Assembly (NCBI RefSeq): GCF_900109355.1
Contig: NZ_FOBF01000026.1
Coordinates: 62,001 to 126,000, forward strand
Direction of reading: 5' to 3'
DNA: 64,000 nucleotides
Source: Nonomuraea pusilla
Lineage (GTDB): Bacteria > Actinomycetota > Actinomycetes > Streptosporangiales > Streptosporangiaceae
A program made the translations under genes and the position numbers. The notes under the pieces were generated by a model. The model ran no database searches. It had not been told where the DNA came from and worked only from the letters and a program-made list of their open reading frames with translations. Shown one piece after another: positions 59,547 to 64,000 of this stretch (position 1 is its first letter; each line of letters opens with the position of its first letter).

Positions 59547-60971
59547 GTGAATCGGTGGCGCACGGCGTTGCTCGCCGCATCCGTCGGATCCGTGGCAGCC
59601 TTAGGACTGGTGGTCCTGCCGGACATCCCAGCCTCCGCCGCCCCCGCCGACCTCGTGGTCGACTACGACTGCACCCCTGCGGGGCCGGACAGCATCGTCC
59701 GCCACGGCCCCGTCCGCCTCACGACCAACCTGACCTTCGCCACCGATCTGGTCGTGGGCGGTCCGCTGAACTTCACCTGGAAGCTCAAGTACGCCAACAG
59801 CACGCGCTTCCAGTCGCCCAACTACTTCGCAGCGGGCGCGCAGGTGCACGCCGTGGGCAACGTGCAGCTCCTCAGCAGTTGGCAGGGCATCCTGCAGCCG
59901 AAGGGCACCGCCGACCAGGACACCAAGCTCCACCCCGACTCGTACCTGACGCTCCCGGAGACGATCAACGACCCGGGCCTCATGGACAAGCCGGGCACCA
60001 TCAAGGTGACCCCGCGTGACATCGAGGTGGACTTCACGCCGCCCGACGGCTCGGTCCCGGTCAACGACGGCAACGAGACCGACAACCCCACGGACCTCCA
60101 GGTCAAGTACAGCGGCACCTGGACCTCCCTCGACGACCGTCCCAGTGCCGAGCACCACGTCCACAACGACCTGCACGAGACGACCGAGATGGGCGCCTCC
60201 GCGGAGCTCACCTTCGTCGGCACCGGCGTGGAGTACATCGGGCCGACGGACAAGGACGCCGGCACCGTCGACATCTACATCGACGGCTACAAGGTGGCCA
60301 CGGTCGACCCCTCGCGGGACGAGGACAACAAGCCCGTGAACCACGACCTCAACGGCGGCGTCAAGCTCTGGGAGTCGGCCGGGCTGGAGTACGGCAAGCA
60401 CACCATCAAGATCGTCAACACCTCCACCAAGCCGGCCTGGCTGGACGCCTTCAACGTGCTCACCGACACGCAGAAGATCCCGACGGGCTACCACCGCGCG
60501 ATCTGCAAGCTCGTCGGCGGCCCGGTGTCGGTCGTGGTGACGGTCCGCGAGGCCTCGCCCAGCCCCACCGCGACGTCTCCCACCAGCCCGCCGCCGACCA
60601 CGACCACGCCCCCGCCCAGCACCAACCCGCCCACCAACAACCCGACCACCACCGGCACGCCGACGAAGCACATCACCCCGCCGCCGTCGAACAACGGGAT
60701 GGGGCATGTGATCGTCGTGCCGCCGGCGACCGGGACGAGCAGTAGCACCCCCTCGTCCTCGGCGAAACCGACCGCGACCGCCACGGCGACCAAGTACGTC
60801 AAGGCGCAGGTGGCCAAGACTCCGAAGGGCGGCGTGGACAGCGGTGAGGCGCCCGACGAACCCCGACCGTACGGACTGATGGCCAGCGGTGCCGTGGTGC
60901 TGATGGGCAGCGCCACCAGCGGCCTGCTGATGCGGCGGCGACGCGCCGAGCACGCCGGAGGGCTGAAGTGA
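59547..60971 (+). CDS. Surface protein with sortase-type C-terminal signal (substrate 1)
   Basis: 474-aa exported protein. The signal peptide is residues 1-32 (ending ASAAPA). Residues 33-165 form a beta-domain beginning VDYDCTPAGPDSIVRHG. A middle region has acidic Asp/Glu-rich strands and a galactose-binding-like segment (VEYIGPTDKDAGTVDIYIDG). A long Pro/Thr linker follows (about 335-425). The C-terminus has TPKGGVDSGEAP, a hydrophobic helix (GLMASGAVVLMGSATSGLLM) and RRRR. That is the cell-wall sorting architecture, with TPKGGVDSG in place of LPxTG. Its stop overlaps the sortase start. GTG at 59547. Confidence 0.85.
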   Translation: MNRWRTALLAASVGSVAALGLVVLPDIPASAAPADLVVDYDCTPAGPDSIVRHGPVRLTTNLTFATDLVVGGPLNFTWKLKYANSTRFQSPNYFAAGAQVHAVGNVQLLSSWQGILQPKGTADQDTKLHPDSYLTLPETINDPGLMDKPGTIKVTPRDIEVDFTPPDGSVPVNDGNETDNPTDLQVKYSGTWTSLDDRPSAEHHVHNDLHETTEMGASAELTFVGTGVEYIGPTDKDAGTVDIYIDGYKVATVDPSRDEDNKPVNHDLNGGVKLWESAGLEYGKHTIKIVNTSTKPAWLDAFNVLTDTQKIPTGYHRAICKLVGGPVSVVVTVREASPSPTATSPTSPPPTTTTPPPSTNPPTNNPTTTGTPTKHITPPPSNNGMGHVIVVPPATGTSSSTPSSSAKPTATATATKYVKAQVAKTPKGGVDSGEAPDEPRPYGLMASGAVVLMGSATSGLLMRRRRAEHAGGLK

Positions 60972-61750
60972 TGACCGAGCAGAAGTCGCTGATGAGCCGG
61001 GCGATGCCCGGGTTGCTGATCGCGGGCTCGCTGGCCGGCGTGGGCGTCGTCATGGTGGGCCTGCTGTCGGTGGTGCCCGCCGTGGACGACGGCTCCGGGC
61101 CGGCCCCCGCGGCCATGGACCAGCCGACGACCGTCCAGATCGAGAACGCGGGCGCGTTCGTGCTGCCGCCGAGCGTCGGCCCGGGCGGCAAGGCGGGCCT
61201 GACGCCCGCCCGCCTGGACGCGCCGCCGCCGCTGGCGGCCGTGCCGACGGTGGCGCCGATCCCGGCGGTGAAGACGAAGGCGGCCAAGGCCAAGACGCGG
61301 CCCACCCGGATCAGGATCCCCAAGATCAAGGTGAACGCGCCGATCGGCCGGGTGACCGTGGACATCAAGGGCAACCTCGGCACCCCGTCGCTGAGCAAGC
61401 CCAACCTGACCGGCTGGTACCGCTTCTCGCCCGTCCCCGGAGAGGCGGGCCCGTCCGTGATCAACGGCCACGTCAGCACCAGGAAGGGCGCGGCGGTGTT
61501 CGCCCGCCTGTCGGAGCTGGCGAAGGGCGACCAGATCTACGTGTCCCGCTCGGACGGCAAGGTCACGCGCTTCACGGTGAGCGGGATCGAGCAGGTCAGC
61601 AAGTCGTCGTTCCCGACGAACCGGGTGTACGGCAACACCGACGATGCCCAGCTGCGCCTGATCACCTGCGGCGGCGTCTTCAACAAGGGTGCCCACAGCT
61701 ACAAGGACAACATCATCGTGTACGCGACGTTGTCCAAGAAAAAGGGCTGA
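60968..61750 (+). CDS. Class F sortase (1)
   Basis: 260-aa membrane-anchored transpeptidase. An N-terminal membrane helix lies at about 13-37. An Ala/Pro linker leads to the sortase barrel from about 105: RIRIPKIKVNAPIGRVTVDI, catalytic His in SVINGHVSTRKGAAVFARL, catalytic Cys in LRLITCGGVFN, and the Arg/Lys segment SYKDNIIVYATL. Class F is the actinobacterial group. Its ATG overlaps the stop of the substrate gene by four bases, so it is very likely dedicated to that substrate. Confidence 0.9.
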   Translation: MMTEQKSLMSRAMPGLLIAGSLAGVGVVMVGLLSVVPAVDDGSGPAPAAMDQPTTVQIENAGAFVLPPSVGPGGKAGLTPARLDAPPPLAAVPTVAPIPAVKTKAAKAKTRPTRIRIPKIKVNAPIGRVTVDIKGNLGTPSLSKPNLTGWYRFSPVPGEAGPSVINGHVSTRKGAAVFARLSELAKGDQIYVSRSDGKVTRFTVSGIEQVSKSSFPTNRVYGNTDDAQLRLITCGGVFNKGAHSYKDNIIVYATLSKKKG

Positions 61751-61870
61751 CGGTTTTTGGCGGCTAACAGAAAGTTGACAGGATCAGTTCGTAGGATCTC
61801 TACCTAACCGTGACCAACGGCTGGGATTCTGGTACGCCTGTTACAACTGTGCTGAAACGGAGATGGACCC

Positions 61871-63172
61871 GTGCTTAAGTCTCAGGCGGGGCGCCGCTTC
61901 GCCCGCAAGACCTCGGTTCTGGGCTTACTGGGCACGGGTGTCCTCTTCGCCGGCTCCGCCTTCACCCTGCTCACCGCGACCGAGGCGCAGGCGGCCACGC
62001 CGAAGACCTACGCCTACACATGCAGCGGCGGGCCGTTCACCAACACGGCGATCAGCGTGACGGTCACGCCGCCCGACTCCGCGACCGCCGGCGGCAACTT
62101 CGAGCTGGCCCTCGGAATCCCGGCACTCATGATCGCGTCCACGAGCACCCCGCAGACGACGACGAACCTGCAGGTCACGGCCACCCTCACGCCCACTCCG
62201 GGTTCGGTCTTCGACGCCGGGGCCAAGACGGGTCCGTCCGTGCCGTCGGCGGCCACCTCCGTCCTCGCGAGCGAGGTCAAGTACAAGATCTCCGTGCCCA
62301 CCGGCTCGACCGGCAGCGTCAGCGTGAAGCCCGGCGAGCTGCGGCTGGCGCTCGCCTCCAGCTCCACCAGCGTGACGACCTGCACCACCACCTCGACCGA
62401 GGCCGTCACGGTCCCGATCGGCACCGGTGGTGGTGGCGGCACGACCGGGACCGACGTCGTCCAGTACGAGTGCACCGGGCCCACCGCCAGCGAGGTCCAC
62501 GACGTCGAGGTCAAGGTCGAGCTGACCATGCCGACGTCCGCCAAGGTCGGCGAGCAGTTCGCGATCAAGTGGAAGGGCACGTACACGACGGGCAAGGAGC
62601 TGAAGGCTCCCAGCACCGGCCAGACGATCAGCCCGAAGATCTTCGCCTACGCGGCGCTGACCGGCGTCAGCGGCCTCACGTCGGCCACGGGTGAGGGCAC
62701 CACCACGGTCACCGCCGGTCAGCCCATCACACTGCCGGTGGCCGCCTTCGACCTGAAGGCGACCGCGAACACCGCCGGCACGGCCACCGTGAAGCCCGGG
62801 AAGATCAACTTCGGTGCCGACACGGCCACCGGCACCACGCCGGCGATCTCGTGCACCGTCCAGAACGACACGGCGCTGAAGACGTACACCCTGACCGTGG
62901 GTGCGGCCACGTCGCCGACGTCCTCCTCCACGACGACGAGCTCGCCCAAGCCGACCAAGACGACCACCGCGTACGTCACGGTGACGCCGAGCGCGACGAA
63001 GTCGAAGACGAAGCAGCGCAACTCGCAGACGCCGAAGGCGGGGGCGGACACGGGCGCCGGCGGTGAGATGGGGCCCGACGGGCGGGTGTTCATCCTGACG
63101 GGGTCCGCGCTGGTCGCCGCCGCCGCCGTCGGCGGGCTGTGGATGCGGCGTCGCGGCGTCAGCAGGAGCTGA
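61871..63172 (+). CDS. Surface protein with sortase-type C-terminal signal (substrate 2)
   Basis: 433-aa exported protein. The signal peptide is residues 1-42 (ending EAQAA). Two tandem beta-domains of about 150 residues each start YTCSGGPFTNTAISVTVTPP and YECTGPTASEVHDVEVKVEL. They share the pattern Y-x-C...G...P...G and resemble DUF6801-like repeats. A Gly-rich hinge lies between them, then a Ser/Thr/Lys linker. The C-terminal signal is TPKAGADTGAGG, a hydrophobic helix (VFILTGSALVAAAAVGGLWM) and RRR. It is a paralogue of the protein at 59547 in layout. GTG start at 61871; next gene 6 bases after the stop. Confidence 0.85.
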   Translation: MLKSQAGRRFARKTSVLGLLGTGVLFAGSAFTLLTATEAQAATPKTYAYTCSGGPFTNTAISVTVTPPDSATAGGNFELALGIPALMIASTSTPQTTTNLQVTATLTPTPGSVFDAGAKTGPSVPSAATSVLASEVKYKISVPTGSTGSVSVKPGELRLALASSSTSVTTCTTTSTEAVTVPIGTGGGGGTTGTDVVQYECTGPTASEVHDVEVKVELTMPTSAKVGEQFAIKWKGTYTTGKELKAPSTGQTISPKIFAYAALTGVSGLTSATGEGTTTVTAGQPITLPVAAFDLKATANTAGTATVKPGKINFGADTATGTTPAISCTVQNDTALKTYTLTVGAATSPTSSSTTTSSPKPTKTTTAYVTVTPSATKSKTKQRNSQTPKAGADTGAGGEMGPDGRVFILTGSALVAAAAVGGLWMRRRGVSRS

Positions 63173-63178
63173 GCCGCC

Positions 63179-63952
63179 GTGTCTGGGCACTACCCGTACG
63201 GCGGGAGCCCGGTGCCGCCGCCCCCCGCCGACAGGGGGAGCACGGCGCTGCGCACGGTGCTGCTCGTGGCGGCCATCGCCGGGGTGGTGACGGTCCTGGC
63301 GGGGCTGCTGATCGTGTTCAGGTCGCCGGAGGAGTACGGGCTGAGCGACCGCGACAGCCTGGAACTGGCCGCGCAACCCGATGGGCGGCCCGACGGGCAG
63401 CCGACGGGGCAGCCGGCGCAGGCGCTGTTCCAGGCGCCGCCGGACGTCCCGCCGCCGCTGCCGCAGGCGACGCCCGCGCCGCCGATGCAGCCGTCCACTC
63501 CGCTGCGCATCGTCATCAAGAAGCTGGGCGTCAACGCGCCGGTGAGGTCGGTGGGGCTGGCCAGGGACGGCGCGATCCAGGTGCCTCCGGCCGACGACCC
63601 GAACCTGGTCGGCTGGTACAGGAACATGTCCACGCCGGGCGAGGCGGGTCCGGCGGTGCTGCTGGGCCACAAGGACACCCGTACGCGCAGTGCCGTCTTC
63701 AGCCGCCTGCACGAGCTCAGGTACGGCGACACCATCGAGGTGAAGCGCCAGGACGGCACCACGGCCGTCTTCACGGTGGGCGGCCTGGAGCAGGCGAGCA
63801 AGAAGACGTTCCCGACGGAACGCGTCTACGGTGGCCAGGCGAACGCGCAACTTCACCTGATCACGTGCGGCGGCACGTACGATCGCCGCATCGGCCACTA
63901 CACCGACAACGTCATCGTCTACGCGACGATGACGGGCTCCTACCGAAGCTGA
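63179..63952 (+). CDS. Class F sortase (2)
   Basis: 257-aa sortase. A Pro-rich cytoplasmic tip is followed by a membrane helix (about 26-48) and a Gln/Pro-rich linker (QPDGRPDGQPTGQPAQ repeats). The barrel begins RIVIKKLGVNAPVRSVGLAR. Catalytic His is in VLLGHKDTRTRSAVFSRL, Cys in LHLITCGGTYD, and the terminal Arg-type strand is IGHYTDNVIVYATM. GTG at 63179. It is the second sortase in the locus, coupled to substrate 2, and similar to the one at 60968 but clearly diverged from it. Confidence 0.9.
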   Translation: MSGHYPYGGSPVPPPPADRGSTALRTVLLVAAIAGVVTVLAGLLIVFRSPEEYGLSDRDSLELAAQPDGRPDGQPTGQPAQALFQAPPDVPPPLPQATPAPPMQPSTPLRIVIKKLGVNAPVRSVGLARDGAIQVPPADDPNLVGWYRNMSTPGEAGPAVLLGHKDTRTRSAVFSRLHELRYGDTIEVKRQDGTTAVFTVGGLEQASKKTFPTERVYGGQANAQLHLITCGGTYDRRIGHYTDNVIVYATMTGSYRS

Positions 63953-63979
63953 CTCACGAGCCGACCCACGGAGGCGGGC

Positions 63980-64000
63980 ATGGGCTGGATGGCGAAGCGG
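63980..64000 (+). CDS. Start of the next gene (partial)
   Basis: Only MGWMAKR is visible. The ATG at 63980 follows GGAGG by 6 bases, 27 bases after the sortase stop. It is probably the next member of the sortase locus. Nothing can be said of its function. Confidence 0.5.

Overview
This is high-GC DNA from an actinomycete. Three things support that: the GC-saturated third codon positions, the frequent GTG starts, and family content typical of the group (CarD, F420-type oxidoreductases, ClpX-type zinc-finger protein, CGNR regulator, UdgX, class F sortases, IdeR). The gene order carD-ispF-cysS-rlmB and the overall repertoire fit the Streptosporangiaceae (Nonomuraea/Streptosporangium-like). That placement is inference only. 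No rRNA gene and no CRISPR array were seen.

Bases 1-9815 are mostly conserved housekeeping DNA: an exported lipoprotein, carD, ispF, two small GlsB/YeaQ-type membrane proteins, a DUF2637 protein, an F420-type PPOX protein, cysS, and rlmB followed by tRNA-Thr(UGU). A decayed LLM-oxidoreductase/hydrolase/HxlR operon interrupts it. Bases 9774-14443 are a 4.7-kb integrated element. It sits in the 3' half of tRNA-Thr and is bounded by perfect 46-bp direct repeats. Its integrase has lost its N-terminus and is frameshifted, and the integrase is fused head-to-head with an equally truncated TPR regulator. Still intact are an overlapping pair of stand-alone RibD-half proteins (reductase and deaminase), a membrane protein, a small acidic protein and a 155-bp near-palindrome.

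Bases 14444-23151 form a gene graveyard. It holds remnants of an HNH nuclease, a Tn554-like transposase pair, a TetR/FAD-monooxygenase pair, a response regulator, a PAF-acetylhydrolase-like hydrolase and a second monooxygenase/TetR pair. Small intact genes lie between them (LLM oxidoreductase, VOC, DUF2975, methyltransferase, 2'-5' RNA ligase-like). Most lesions are internal deletions or one-base frameshifts. From 23.1 to 41 kb the DNA is accessory but mostly intact: regulators, a kdp operon cut off inside kdpA, an arsenic-type flavoprotein/MFS/ArsR operon, an HNH nuclease, a rhodanese, a two-component system, a Ser/Thr kinase, hydrolases, methyltransferase/CGNR, a 2-hydroxyacid dehydrogenase and a zinc-finger protein.

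Bases 41-59 kb return to core-like metabolism: a large glycosyltransferase, a cobalt/nickel ECF transporter (cbiMN-Q-O), a STAS protein, an SDR/crotonase pair, rhomboid, serC, citrate synthase, pdxH, an MFS protein, UdgX, an IdeR-type regulator, a PAS-GAF-SpoIIE-HATPase phosphatase, a hydrolase and an acyl-CoA dehydrogenase. Bases 59.5-64 kb hold two successive substrate/class F sortase pairs whose substrates share an unusual C-terminal TPK-x-G-x-D-(S/T)-G signal. This is the best candidate for a compact, little-described system here.
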